The position numbers and the translations under genes were made by a program. 64,000 nt of DNA from JAGVSZ01 sp963716855 (GTDB lineage Bacteria; Pseudomonadota; Gammaproteobacteria; Burkholderiales; SG8-39): contig CAVQUV010000004.1 of NCBI GenBank assembly GCA_963716855.1, forward strand, positions 127,843 through 191,842, written 5' to 3'. Below, piece by piece: positions 48,646 to 58,091 of this stretch; the stretch's first letter is position 1, and each line of letters begins with the position of its first letter. The notes below the pieces were generated by a model. The model was not told the DNA's origin. It did no database searches and saw only the letters and a program-made list of their open reading frames with translations.

Positions 48646-48928
48646 ACGTTCCAAGATCGCAGTTCCGACTCAGGCGGAAGATCGAAAGATCCGAGCGGCT
48701 GCAAAGGCAGATCCCGACGCCCAACCGCTCTCCCCGAAGCAATTGAAATCGATGGTTCCGCTGCGCGCGCTCCGAGGAAGGCCAAAGTCAGAGAGCCCAA
48801 AGTTGCTCCTATCGGTCCGGTACAGCCGAGACGTGGTGGAGTACTTCAAGTCCACGGGCGCTGGCTGGCAGTCGCGCATGGATAGCATTCTCCGTGCTTA
48901 CGTCACCCGCCGTTCGCGCGGGACATAG
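48629..48928 (+). CDS. brnA: Cassette 13: BrnA-family antitoxin
   Basis: This is a 99-residue basic protein. The C-terminal part LLLSVRYSRDVVEYFKSTGAGWQSRMDSILRAYV is the ribbon-helix-helix BrnA domain that binds DNA and the toxin. The ATG at 48629 lies inside the end of brnT, giving coupled translation. A stable TA pair may protect the array against loss. Confidence 0.87.
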   Translation: MSKTSRRSKIAVPTQAEDRKIRAAAKADPDAQPLSPKQLKSMVPLRALRGRPKSESPKLLLSVRYSRDVVEYFKSTGAGWQSRMDSILRAYVTRRSRGT

Positions 48929-48935
48929 AAATGAC

Positions 48936-49013
48936 GCCGAACCAGCCCATGCACCGGACCCGCTCCGGCGGGCTTCGCCCGCCTACGCGGGCCGGTGATG
49001 GGCGACGTCCTCA
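48936..49013 (+). repeat. attC site 13 (degenerate R')
   Basis: R'' is GCCGAAC, and the central hairpin GGCGGGCTTCGCCCGCC is intact, but the R' position reads GTCCTCA instead of GTTCGGC as in the sister site attC16. Recombination here is probably impaired. Confidence 0.7.
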
Positions 49014-49309
49014 TGAACGCGGCTGTCCTAGTCCTAATGGTCGTCATGGCCCACGGTAGCTTGTTGGTGCTGCTGTTCACTTTCCGGAAGACCGTCGCCA
49101 TTTTCTACCGGTTTTACCTGCCCTCATTCTTGGTGGCGTGGATCGGATATATCGTGTATGAGGGCGTGTACATTCCTCGCCACTGTACCGGTGAGTGCAA
49201 TATTCGGGTGGATCTCCTGCTCATCTATCCGTACCTAGTGTTTGTGAGCATCTGCACCATTGCATACTTCGTGCTGAGCCATCGAGCGAGCGGCGGCGCG
49301 AAGCATTAG
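49013..49309 (+). CDS. Cassette 14: small membrane protein of unknown function
   Basis: This is a 98-residue protein with three predicted membrane helices (2-26, 37-55, 70-92) and a short loop with a CTGEC pair (63-67). The ATG at 49013 overlaps the last base of attC13. An in-frame GTG-ATG at 48995 would lie within attC13. Confidence 0.62.
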   Translation: MNAAVLVLMVVMAHGSLLVLLFTFRKTVAIFYRFYLPSFLVAWIGYIVYEGVYIPRHCTGECNIRVDLLLIYPYLVFVSICTIAYFVLSHRASGGAKH

Positions 49310-49329
49310 CGAGTGATGGACAACATGAG

Positions 49330-49425
49330 GCCCAACACGCGCTTCGAGCCGACGCCCGCAAGCGGACCGCTTGCGGTTCCCTCCTCGCTTCGCTCGTCGG
49401 TCGCGGCTCAAGCGCAACGTTGGGC
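49330..49425 (+). repeat. attC site 14
   Basis: R'' GCCCAAC, R' GTTGGGC; long subfamily (96 bp) with attC2 and 7. Confidence 0.88.
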
Positions 49426-49472
49426 CTCGAGCCAGCAAGGTCCGACCGTAGGTTGACACGCATGAGACACAC

Positions 49473-50937
49473 ATGAGCTCAAGCCTGGCGCAAATGGGCC
49501 CGGTGGCAGCGGTAGAAGCTATTTGCCCAGTCTTCGCATCGTTCGGCCTGACGACGATCGGGAAGCTAAAACGCGGGCAGTATCGACCGTTGGTATTGGC
49601 GGCACTCCTGGTCGGTCTTTGCCAAGCAGGCCAGGCGCAAGAAGCGCAGCGCGCGAGTCCCGGCGGCGCGGTCACGCTGTTTCAGAACGTCCGGATTTTT
49701 GACGGCAAGAGCAGCACTCTTTCAGGGCCGAGAAACGTTCTGGTGCGCGGGAATCAGATCGAGCGTATCTCCACCGCTCCGATCCCGACCGATCGAAGCG
49801 CCACCACCATGCTCATCGACGGTGGCGGGCGCACGCTGATGCCCGGGCTGATCGACATGCACTGGCACACGATGATGGTGCGGCCGACGCCGGCGGCGCT
49901 GCTCGCGGGGGACATCGGTCATCTCAATCTCGTGGCAGGCGCCGAGGCGACTGCCACGCTGATGCGCGGGTTCACGACCGTTCGCGACATGGGTGGGCCG
50001 GCCTTCGGGCTCAAGCGCGCCATCGACGAGGGCACGGTTGCCGGTCCGCGCATCTTCCCGTCCGGCGCCATCATCACCGTGACGAGCGGCCACGGCGACT
50101 TCCGCCAGCCGTTCGAACTGCCGCGAACGCTCGGCGCACCGCAGTCCCGCGGGGAGCTGACCGGGGCCGCCATGATCGCGGACAGTCCGGATGAAGTTCG
50201 CGTGCGCGTGCGCGAGCAACTCCTGCAGGGCGCATCGCAGATCAAGCTGACGGCAGGCGGCGGCGTGGCATCGCCCCACAGCCCGCTCGACGCGTCCACT
50301 TTCACCGAGGCCGAGCTGCGCGCCGCCGTTGAAGCCGCCGAGAACTGGGGCACCTACGTCACCGTGCATGCCTACACGCCCGTCTCGATCCAGCGCGCGA
50401 TCGCCGCCGGCGTGAAGTGCATCGAACACGGCCACCTGATGGACGAGGCGACCGCCAAACTGATCGCCGACAAGGGCATCTGGTTGAGCACCCAGGCGTT
50501 TCCCGACGAATTGGCCGACGCGTTTCCGCCCGGCTCGCTGGAGCGCGCCAAGGCGATGGAAGTGTTCGCCGGTACGGACAGAACCTTCACGCTGGCGAAG
50601 AAGTACAAGATCAAGACGGCGTTCGGCACCGACATCCTGTTTTCCCCGGGGCTGGCGCAGCGTCATGGCGAACTGCTGGCCAAGCTGGTCCGCTGGTACA
50701 CCCCCGCCGAAGCGCTCGTCATGGCGACCGGCGACCAACGCCCAACTGCTGGCGCTGTCCGGGAAGCGCAATCCGTACCCCGGCAAGCTCGGCGTGGTCG
50801 AGGAAGGCGCGCTCGCCGACCTCCTGCTCGTCGACGGCGATCCGATCGCCAACATCAAGCTGATCGAAGATCCGGAGAAAAACCTGCTCGTCATCATGAA
50901 GGACGGCAGGATCTACAAGAATGCACTGCGCAAATGA
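49473..50937 (+). pseudogene. Cassette 15: secreted amidohydrolase with one frame break
   Basis: This is an imidazolonepropionase/prolidase-like metal-dependent hydrolase of about 487 residues. The signal peptide is near residues 33-55. Metal ligands are in LIDMHWHTMM (HxH), the IKLTAGGG region, HAYTPVS, CIEHGH and FGTDIL. One extra G near 50739 shifts the frame; corrected, the protein ends NAQLLALSGKRNPYPGKLG..IYKNALRK. The rest is intact, so a sequence error is likely. Substrates of such enzymes include dipeptides and cyclic amides. Confidence 0.8.
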
Positions 50938-51015
50938 GGCCCGATCAGCGTGCGTTCCCTGTTGCCCTTTCGTCGCGAGAATGACGCACACCTTGTCGCC
51001 CTCGCGAGCAGCGAC

Positions 51016-51105
51016 GCCCAACCATGCGTTCGAGGGGAGCGCTTGCCGGCGCCGTTCCGCTTCGCTTCGCAGCGTCGACGCGGCCCCTCAACGCAAGCGT
51101 TGGGC
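51016..51105 (+). repeat. attC site 15
   Basis: R'' GCCCAAC and R' GTTGGGC, perfect complements; arms GCGTTCGAGGGG and CCCCTCAACGC with one extrahelical base. Confidence 0.9.
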
Positions 51106-51123
51106 GTCACAGAGGCGCCTCGC

Positions 51124-51528
51124 ATGAACTTCCTCGTGAATCTTGACGTTGATGACCTCGCGAAGGGAATCGGGTTCTACAGCGCGGCGTGCGGATTGAA
51201 GGTCGGGCGCCGCTTCGGCAGCTTTGGGGCCGAGATGCTCGGAGCCTCTGCTCCGATATACCTTCTGGTAAAGGATGACGGGACGCCCGCTGCGGAGACG
51301 ACCATGCAGAGTCGCACCTATGAGCGTCACTGGACTCCAGTTCACCTTGATTTCGTCGTTGAGGACATTGAGCCCGCCGTGGAGAAAGCGGTTGCGGCGG
51401 GAGCGCGGCTGGAGAAGCCCATCACGACACACAAGTGGGGCAGGCTCGCGCTCATGGCTGACCCGTTCGGCCATGGATTCTGTTTCGTTCAGTTCCCCGG
51501 GCGAGGCTATGACGAGATCGCAGACTGA
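51124..51528 (+). CDS. Cassette 16: VOC-family (glyoxalase/bleomycin resistance fold) protein
   Basis: This is a 134-residue single VOC domain: FLVNLDVDDLAKGIGFYSAACGLKVGRRFG and HLDFVVEDIEPAVEKAVAAGARLEKPI, followed by the ADPFGHGFCFVQF ending. Relatives bind or modify small molecules and some confer antibiotic sequestration. No substrate can be named. Confidence 0.85.
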   Translation: MNFLVNLDVDDLAKGIGFYSAACGLKVGRRFGSFGAEMLGASAPIYLLVKDDGTPAAETTMQSRTYERHWTPVHLDFVVEDIEPAVEKAVAAGARLEKPITTHKWGRLALMADPFGHGFCFVQFPGRGYDEIAD

Positions 51529-51550
51529 CCAACCGTCGGGGAGCAGTGCC

Positions 51551-51628
51551 GCCCAACCACCGGTTGCAGCGGACCCGCTCCGTCGGGCTTCGCCCGCCTG
51601 CGCGGGCCGCTGATGGGCGACGTTCGGC
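51551..51628 (+). repeat. attC site 16
   Basis: R'' GCCCAAC, R' GTTCGGC; the same subfamily as attC13, in which R' has decayed. Confidence 0.88.
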
Positions 51629-51927
51629 GTCATTAATCGAGCGTGCCCCAAAGCATGGCGGGTGAGGACCGGGTGTCGGCAGAGCGGGAGCCGGCCCCCA
51701 AGAGTCGGAAATCAGGGGTGGGACGCGACGAGTGGCCACGAAGAGGCTGAGCGCGCTCGCTGCTTGTGCTCGGAGGCAGGCGCGGCGCAGCTTGAAAAGG
51801 ATTGGCCTGGCCGATGCGGCCTTTCATCCCACTGCCTGCTTGAGGCCGGCGCCGGGCCATTGTCAGCGGACGATCGGCGGACGCTGCTTGGCTAGGCTGT
51901 CAGCTCCCACTGCTATTGGAGCCAGTC
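51629..51927 (+). other. 299-bp leader of cassette 17, no gene seen
   Basis: Open frames here have no family resemblance and the base composition is mixed. It may hold the promoter of the hydrolase gene; a GGAG ribosome-binding site lies 7 bp before 51928. Confidence 0.3.
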
Positions 51928-52843
51928 ATGGACCTGAAATTCCGGCTGGACGCGCACTTGCCCGCGTCCGCGCATCTGCCGACGCACGAGATCGTCGATC
52001 ATCGTGCCACTCCCACCGCACCCGTGTGCTTTTGCCTGCCGGCGATGGGGGCAAGTGCCAGCTACTATCGCCCGTTCGCGCAGGCGCTCGCACGCGCCCT
52101 GGCGGGAACGGTCGTCCTCGCAGACCTGCGCGGCCAGGGGGAAAGCGAGGTCCGCGCGAGCCGCGGGGCGCGCTTCGGCTATCGCGAGATCGTCGAGCAG
52201 GATGTACCCGCGCTGCTCGACACGCTCGCCGCACGCTTCCGGTATCGGCCCCTGTTCGTGATCGGCCACAGCCTGGGCGGGCAGCTCGCGACGTTGAGTG
52301 CGCTGCACAGGCAGGATCGGCTCGCTGGACTCGTGCTGGTCGCTGCCGGCACCGCGCACTATCGGGCGTGGCCGCAGGCAGACCGGTGGCGGACCCGGCT
52401 TGCCGTGCACGGCATTCGTGCGGCGGCCGCGCTGCTGCCATGGTATCCGGGCGCGGTGCTCGGGTTCGGCGGCGATCAACCGCGGAGATTGATGCGCGAC
52501 TGGAGCTACAACGCGTTCAGCGGAAAGTACCGGCTCACGGGCAGTAGAATCGACTACGAGGCGCGACTCGCCGCGCTGCGCCTGCCGGTGCTGGCGGTGA
52601 CGATTCGCGACGATCCGGTGGCGCCGCCCGGCGCGGTGAGCGAGCTGCTGGCGAAGCTGCCGCAGGCGGAGCAGAAGCGGCTCGAGGTGGACGGCGTGCC
52701 GTCGGACCGGCCCTGGCGCAGGCATTTCAGCTGGGCGCGGCGCCCGGACAGCGGTGCTCGATCCGATCGTGCAGTGGATCCAGGCATGTGGCAGAGCATC
52801 GGCAGGCGCGCCGCGGCATGAGCGCCCGCAAGCGTCGTTGTGA
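51928..52843 (+). pseudogene. Cassette 17: alpha/beta hydrolase, one late frame break
   Basis: This is an alpha/beta hydrolase of about 304 residues. The nucleophile elbow is GHSLGG (near residue 116), the oxyanion segment is CLPAMGASASYY, and a catalytic His is likely in PWRRHFSWAR. An extra G near 52752 shifts the frame; corrected, the C-terminus reads SVLDPIVQWIQACGRAS and stops at 52841-52843. It overlaps the following regulator gene by about 26 bp, so the two form one operon. Confidence 0.75.
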
Positions 52844-54468
52844 GGACGAGGACGACGTGCGCCTGTGCGTGCTGGGTCCTGTCCGCCTCGAGAGGGAGGA
52901 GGCGCGCGTCGAAGTCGGGCAGCGCCGGGAGCAGGCGGTGCTGGCCTTGCTCGCGGCGGAATCCCGACCCGTCAGCCGAACGCGCCTTGCCGCCTGGCTG
53001 TGGCCCGACGCCGAGCCCGGCGTAGCGAGCGGGCGGCTGCGCCGCTTGCTTCACGAGCTGCGCCGAGCGCAGCGCCGAGGCGCTGCTCGCGGGGACCGCC
53101 ACACCGTGGCGCTCGCCCCGGCGGCGCGCGCCGGCAGCGACATCGAGGAGCTGCGGGCGCTGCTCTCGCGCAGCCTCTACCGGCCGCCTGGCGACGAGGC
53201 GGAGGCGCTCGAAGCGCTCGAGCAGGCGATCGAGCTGACGCGGGCGACGTTCGCCGAGGGTCTGGCGATGGACGAATGCGACGAGCTGTCCGCCTGGCTC
53301 GAGCGCGAGCGCGAGGCCTTGCACGCGGCGCGGAGGCAGGCGCTCGCCAGGGCGGCGTCGCTGCACGAGCGGGCCGGGCGCAACGAGCGCGCCCTTGCGC
53401 TCGCGGCGGCACGCGTGGCGGCCGATCCGCTCGACGAGGACGGGCATCGGCAGCTCATGCGCCTGCATGCCGCCGCCGGCCGCACCGCGGCCGCGCTGGA
53501 GCAGTTCGAGCGCTGCCGCGAGGCGCTCGCGACCGGCGCGGGCGTGCAGCCGGAGCCCGCGACGCAGGCGCTGGCGACTGCGTTGCGGACCCGAGCGGCG
53601 CCGGGCGACGCCGAGCGCGTCGCGGTCCCGGAGGTTCGCTTCACGCGCAGCGGCGAGGTCCACCTCGCCTATCAGGTCTGCGGCGAGGGCGCCGGTCGAC
53701 CTGCTCGTCATCGGCGGCTTCGTCTCCCACCTGGAGCAGGCGTGGGAACCCGGCGGACCGGGCCTGCTGCTGCACGCGCTCGCGCGCCAACTGCGCGTCA
53801 TCGTCTACGACCGCCGCGGCGTCGGGCTTTCCGACCGCACCGTCGACCCCGCCGATGTCGGCGTCAGCAGTCTGGACGCGCTCGCGGTGCTCGATGCGGC
53901 CGGCAGCCGGCGCGCGCTGGTGTTCGCGTTCTCGGAAGGCGGTCCGATCGGGGTCCGGCTCGCCGCCGAGCATCCCGAGCGCATCCTCGGCCTGGTGCTG
54001 TGGGGGACGCTGGCGAAGGGCAGCGCTTCGGCCGACTATCCCTTCGCGCTGAGCGAAGCGCAGCTGGCGCGGTGGCTCGCGCATCTCACCGCGCAGTGGG
54101 GCGGCCCCGCCGGCATCGAGGCGTTCGCGCCGGACGAGGCGGACGATCCGGTGCTGCGCCGATGGTGGGCGCGACTCCTGCGCCAGGGTTCGAGCCCGGG
54201 GTGCGTGCGAGGCGTCCTGCGTACGCTGGCGCTGACCGACGTCCGCGAGACCCTGCCGCGCGTGGCTGCGCCGACCGTCGTCCTGCATCGCACCGGCGAC
54301 CGTGCCGTGCGGGTCGAAGCGGGGCGGGACCTGGCGCGTCGCATGCCGCGCGCGCGCTGGATCGAGCTGCCGGGGACCGGCCACTGGTGGTGGCGCGGCG
54401 ATACAGCGCCGTTGCTGCAGGCACTCGAAGAACTTGCGCACGACATCAGCGCCGGCAAGAATCGATGA
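52818..54468 (+). pseudogene. Cassette 17: SARP/BTAD regulator fused to an alpha/beta hydrolase, one frame break
   Basis: The N-terminal 95 residues are an OmpR-type winged helix (VRLCVLGPVRLEREEARV..LAAWLWPDAEPGVASGRLRRLLHELRRA), then a BTAD helical domain (to about 260). An alpha/beta hydrolase domain follows, with DRRGVGLSDR and the nucleophile segment FAFSEGGP. An indel near 53690 breaks the frame between the BTAD and hydrolase parts. The hydrolase part may sense a ligand and control the neighbouring hydrolase gene. Confidence 0.72.
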
Positions 54469-54540
54469 GGCGTGCACCTGCTGCGCGCGGCGCGCCGCTG
54501 ATGCCGATCTATGCAAACTCTCCAGGCTGGAGACCTGTCA

Positions 54541-54684
54541 ATGGAGCAACCTCTGCAGTATTTGCTCGCAGTGAACCTGCGAAGTGTGGACGCCCTGGGA
54601 TTAAGCATCGCAGAGTCCATCCTGCTTCGTGCCTTACGAGACAATTCGCTGAGGTGTAGAGGAGATGCATACTGTGCACGCTGA
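54541..54684 (+). CDS. Cassette 17 tail: possible 47-residue protein
   Basis: This is a small ORF (MEQPLQYLLAVNLRSVDAL...) with a GGAG sequence 9 bp upstream. Its stop lies one base before attC17, the typical place for a cassette gene end. It has no homology I recognise, and could be the remains of a separate cassette whose left attC was lost. Confidence 0.35.
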   Translation: MEQPLQYLLAVNLRSVDALGLSIAESILLRALRDNSLRCRGDAYCAR

Positions 54685-54685
54685 C

Positions 54686-54761
54686 GCCGAACATCGCGTT
54701 CCAGGGGAGCCGCAACAGCGGCGTTGCCGCCGTTTGCGTCCCCTTAACGCGGGCGTTAGCT
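54686..54761 (+). repeat. attC site 17
   Basis: R'' GCCGAAC and R' GTTAGCT; arms GCGTTCCAGGGG and CCCCTTAACGC. Confidence 0.82.
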
Positions 54762-54806
54762 TGTACAGGAGACGTTAGTTCCCTCATCTACGTTCTGGAG
54801 GGCTTC

Positions 54807-55322
54807 ATGAAAGTGTGTCTCATGGCTTTTTGCCGGACCGCCTCAATAGCCATCGCCGCCGCGAGCATCTTTCTGTCCACGAACGTTAGCGCCCAGGCTC
54901 TCGCGCAGCAGATCGTTGGGACGTGGATTGCGGTGTCTCAATACGTCGACCAGGACGGCAAGAAACTTGCGCCCTTCGGCTCCGATCCAAAGGGGATGGT
55001 CGTCTACGATTCCAACGGACGCTTTATCCTGGTTTTGCAGCGCGCCACATTACCCAAGTTCGCATCAAATAATCGCATGACAGGCACCCCGGAGGAGAAT
55101 AGGGCCATCGTTCAAGGAAGCATCGCCTATTTCGGCAGGTACTCAATTGACGAAAGCAATCGAAAGATAAATCTGCGCTACGACGGCAGCACTTATCCGA
55201 ACTGGGATGGCGAGGATCAAACTCGACTCGTCGAACTCTCAGGCGATGAGCTGAAGATCATCAGTCCCGTATCGGCCGTCGGCGGTGGGATCGTTCATCT
55301 TGTACTTCGACGGGTTCGGTAG
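54807..55322 (+). CDS. Cassette 18: secreted lipocalin-like protein
   Basis: This is a 171-residue protein with a signal peptide (to about residue 30) and a lipocalin-like fold: IVGTWIAVSQYVDQDGKKLAPFGSDPKGMVVYDSNGRFILVLQRA, RTxEENRAIVQGSIAYFGRYSID and the ELSGDELKIISP ending. It matches Lipocalin_5-type domains; the ligand is unknown. A CTGGAGG ribosome-binding site precedes the ATG. Confidence 0.78.
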   Translation: MKVCLMAFCRTASIAIAAASIFLSTNVSAQALAQQIVGTWIAVSQYVDQDGKKLAPFGSDPKGMVVYDSNGRFILVLQRATLPKFASNNRMTGTPEENRAIVQGSIAYFGRYSIDESNRKINLRYDGSTYPNWDGEDQTRLVELSGDELKIISPVSAVGGGIVHLVLRRVR

Positions 55323-55341
55323 CCATTGAGCGTGATGTGCC

Positions 55342-55419
55342 AGCTAACCACCGCATCGAGCTGACCAGCTCCGGCGGGCTCCACCCGCCTCCGCTGGCAG
55401 CTCATGCGGAACGTTAGCC
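55342..55419 (+). repeat. attC site 18
   Basis: R'' AGCTAAC, R' GTTAGCC; central GGCGGGCTCCACCCGCC. Confidence 0.86.
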
Positions 55420-55435
55420 TTCACGGACCAATGTG

Positions 55436-56068
55436 ATGCTTAAGCAACGCGGTGAAAAGACAGCCAACGGGAAATGGTCTACTCCTTCGGCAGAACGCAA
55501 CAAGGGCCCGATACTTGATGTGCTTGCGCGCGTTCTACCCCGCCGCGGCCTGGTGTTAGAGATCGCCAGCGGCACGGGACAGCACGTTTTGCATTTCGCC
55601 AAAGCGCTCTCAGACCTCACTTGGCAGCCGTCCGATCCAGATGCGGAGCTTCGCGAGTCTATTGCCCTGCGGGTTCGGGAGGAACAGCGAGCTAACGTCA
55701 ATAGCCCCATTGACCTTGATGTGACCAAGCTTCCTTGGCCTTTGCAAACGGCGGATGCGGTGGTGGCCATTAACCTGATTCACGTCGCCCCGTGGTCCGC
55801 GACGCTAGCATTGTTCGAAGGCGCGAAGGCTTTGCTTTCTACAGAGCATGTTCTGTTCTTATACGGGCCCTACCGTCGTTTCGGTCACCATACTTCGGAG
55901 AGTAACGCGCAGTTCGATCTTGATCTTCGTGCGCACAATCCCGAGTGGGGCCTTCGCGACCTGGAGGCTGTGTCAGACGTTGCTGCTGGCGCCGGATTCG
56001 TACTGGCCGAGACTGTCGAGATGCCGGCCAACAACTTCAGTTTGGTTTTCAAACGACGTGAAGGCTAA
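55436..56068 (+). CDS. Cassette 19: DUF938 SAM-dependent methyltransferase-like protein
   Basis: This is a 210-residue class I methyltransferase-like protein. STPSAERNKGPILDVLARVLP and VLEIASGTGQHVLHFAKAL form the DUF938 signature (SAM-binding glycine loop), with DAVVAINLIHVAPW and VLFLYGPYRRFGHHTSESNAQFDLDLR following. The methyl acceptor is unknown. An in-frame GTG precedes the ATG by 3 bp. Confidence 0.88.
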   Translation: MLKQRGEKTANGKWSTPSAERNKGPILDVLARVLPRRGLVLEIASGTGQHVLHFAKALSDLTWQPSDPDAELRESIALRVREEQRANVNSPIDLDVTKLPWPLQTADAVVAINLIHVAPWSATLALFEGAKALLSTEHVLFLYGPYRRFGHHTSESNAQFDLDLRAHNPEWGLRDLEAVSDVAAGAGFVLAETVEMPANNFSLVFKRREG

Positions 56069-56152
56069 CCCCGCGTTCGAGCGGACGCGCCGGCAAGCGG
56101 CTTCGTTCTCGTCAACGTCGGCGCGGCGCGCCGCTCAACTCGGACGTTATGC
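56063..56152 (+). repeat. attC site 19
   Basis: R'' GGCTAAC and R' GTTATGC; outer arm begins CCCCGCGTTCGAGCGGACG, the same block that is cut short in attC22. Confidence 0.82.
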
Positions 56153-56341
56153 GGCATCTGACGCCACGTGGCATTCGTCCTTCGATGGCCGATATCGGCC
56201 ATGACCTGCTGGTCGCCCGATTGCCGGATGCAAGCCGCCGGAAAAAGGTGTGCGTCCCCATTGCAATTCCCTCCGAAGGGAGCGATCGGGGGTAGTCGGT
56301 AAATTAAACGCGTTACGCCCCCCAATCGCCGGAGGGAAGCC

Positions 56342-57061
56342 ATGACATCGTCCGTTGCCCCCGCTCCGGGAGCGCCCGCGGCACTCTGGCGACGCGCTTT
56401 CGACTGGTGGCTCGTGCAGGTCAAGCACGTGCTGCCGCCGACCATCTTCTTCTTCTTCGGTTTCAACCTGATCCTATTCACGCGCTGGATGACGCTTCAG
56501 GAGCACGGCATTCCGTTCACCAACTTCTTCGGCGCGACGCTCGCCGCGCTGCTTGTCGGCAAGGCGGTGCTGGTGGTAGACAACCTGCGCTTTATGCACC
56601 GCTTCGACGGTGCGCCGCTGATCCAGCCGATCCTGTTCAAGTCCACGATCTACTGGGCGTGCGTGTTCGTGTTCCGCCTCGCCGAAGGCTTGTTCCATTT
56701 CCTGCGCGACGGCGGCGCCCTCGACGACTTCCCGAGCTTCCTCGTCGCGCAATTCTCGTGGCCGCGCTTCCTGGCGATCCAGATCTGGCTGATGGTGCTG
56801 TTCCTCGTCTACGTGACGGCCCATGAGCTCAATACGCTGTTCGGCGACGGCGAGCTGCCGCGACTGTTCCTGCGCTGGCACTCGTCCGAGGCCAAGCTCA
56901 CAAGGCGCCAACGCATCCGCCTGCTCACGCGGCTCAACCGGCTGACCGAGGCCAATCCGGTCGAAGTCATCAGCGAGCGCGGCTCGCCCGCGCACACCGA
57001 GCTGGTCGGTATCCTGCGCCAGCTTGCGGCGCGGCCCGGCGAGAAGGAGACGCACCCATGA
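56342..57061 (+). CDS. Cassette 20: polytopic membrane protein of unknown function
   Basis: This is a 239-residue protein with four or five membrane helices (29-48, 60-80, 99-118, 143-163) and a cytoplasmic C-terminal tail rich in Arg and Leu. VKHVLPPTIFFFFGFNLILF recurs in bacterial inner-membrane proteins of unknown role. The CGGAGG ribosome-binding site is excellent. About 190 bp of non-coding DNA precede it after attC19. Confidence 0.68.
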   Translation: MTSSVAPAPGAPAALWRRAFDWWLVQVKHVLPPTIFFFFGFNLILFTRWMTLQEHGIPFTNFFGATLAALLVGKAVLVVDNLRFMHRFDGAPLIQPILFKSTIYWACVFVFRLAEGLFHFLRDGGALDDFPSFLVAQFSWPRFLAIQIWLMVLFLVYVTAHELNTLFGDGELPRLFLRWHSSEAKLTRRQRIRLLTRLNRLTEANPVEVISERGSPAHTELVGILRQLAARPGEKETHP

Positions 57062-57205
57062 CGCGCGGTATGGTCTGCGTACACCATCCCGCAGTCGTTG
57101 CTCATCAGCGCGAACAAGGTGATCGAATAGCTGGCGCGAATGACCGCTATGGAGAAACTCGAATGTCTCCTTGGGGACAATCAGACGCCACTTCAACCAA
57201 ATGCC

Positions 57206-57264
57206 GCATAACATCCGCATGCACCTGACCGGCTTCAGCGGGCAGGTGATGCGGGGCGTTGGGC
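57206..57264 (+). repeat. attC site 20
   Basis: A short 59-bp site: R'' GCATAAC, R' GTTGGGC; arms CATCCGCATGCACCTG and CAGGTGATGCGG. Confidence 0.85.
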
Positions 57265-57335
57265 CGGATGGCCTTCAGACTCCCTTTCGCAAGCAGAGTG
57301 GCTTCCATGTTGGCTAACCCCAAGAGGAGTCCGCT

Positions 57336-57737
57336 ATGACCGTAGTCGATCGCCTCAGGTATTTGCGCGTCGTTCTAGTCTTGGCTGGCCTCGCGTGCCT
57401 TGCTCTCTACCCACTTATGTTGTTCTGGCCGTCCGGCTGGACCTGGCACGTCGGTCACTCGGATTACCCGATGATGATCGTTGGCATCTACGCCACACTT
57501 GGCGTGTTCTTGATCCTGGCCGCACGTGATCCATTAGCCAATCTGAGCCTGATCTGGTTCACGGTGTGGTCTAGCGTCGTACACGGAGGAATCATGGCCG
57601 TTCAGGCGGTCACCCAGCCGGAGCAAATGGGGCACTTGGCAGGTGACGTGCCGGCGCTCTTCATTGTGGCGGTTGCCTTGGCCATCTGGACGCCCCGGTC
57701 GCGAGGCACAGATGAGACACACCGCAGCGCGGCCTAA
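57336..57737 (+). CDS. Cassette 21: DUF6632-like membrane protein
   Basis: This is a 133-residue protein with four membrane helices (11-30, 44-62, 72-92, 104-118). The block GHSDYPMMIVGIYATLGVFLILAARDPLANLSLIWFTVWSSVVHGGIMAVQA is characteristic of a family common in cassettes and soil bacteria. The function is unknown. Confidence 0.75.
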   Translation: MTVVDRLRYLRVVLVLAGLACLALYPLMLFWPSGWTWHVGHSDYPMMIVGIYATLGVFLILAARDPLANLSLIWFTVWSSVVHGGIMAVQAVTQPEQMGHLAGDVPALFIVAVALAIWTPRSRGTDETHRSAA

Positions 57738-57809
57738 CCATGCAATCCACCGGACCAGCAACAGCCGGCTTCGCCGCCTGTTGCCGGCCGGTGATTGCAG
57801 TCGTTCGGC
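57732..57809 (+). repeat. attC site 21
   Basis: R'' GCCTAAC, R' GTTCGGC; arms CATGCAATCCACCGGACC and GGCCGGTGATTGCAG. Confidence 0.88.
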
Positions 57810-57833
57810 GCCCGCGCGACCTAGGGCTGAGTC

Positions 57834-58091
57834 GTGACTGCTACACCGAGGTACTGGTTTCCCGCCAAGCGCTATGGCTGGGGATGGGGACCCCCGAAGG
57901 TTTGGGAGGGCTGGGCCGTCCTGGTTGCCTTCTTCGCCTTACTCGCTGCCGGTGGCATTGTGTTGCTGCCGCAGAATAGTCCTCTCCTTTTCGCGGCCTA
58001 TGCGGCGCTACTGTGTGTCGTACTCATTGCGGTGTGCTGGGTCAAAGGCGAGAGGCCACGTTGGCGCCGGGGTGGCGATGACGGCGCCTAA
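57834..58091 (+). CDS. Cassette 22: small membrane protein
   Basis: This is an 85-residue protein with two membrane helices (about 28-46, 50-69) after a Trp/Gly-rich amphipathic start (YWFPAKRYGWGWGPPKVWEGW). It starts at a GTG. No function is known. Its attC is collapsed, so it is physically fused to the following cassette. Confidence 0.65.
   Translation: MTATPRYWFPAKRYGWGWGPPKVWEGWAVLVAFFALLAAGGIVLLPQNSPLLFAAYAALLCVVLIAVCWVKGERPRWRRGGDDGA

Noticed and set aside
57058..57228. 56-residue ORF overlapping the end of the cassette 20 gene
   Set aside because: It has no ribosome-binding site separate from the upstream gene, no recognisable family, and it runs into attC20.
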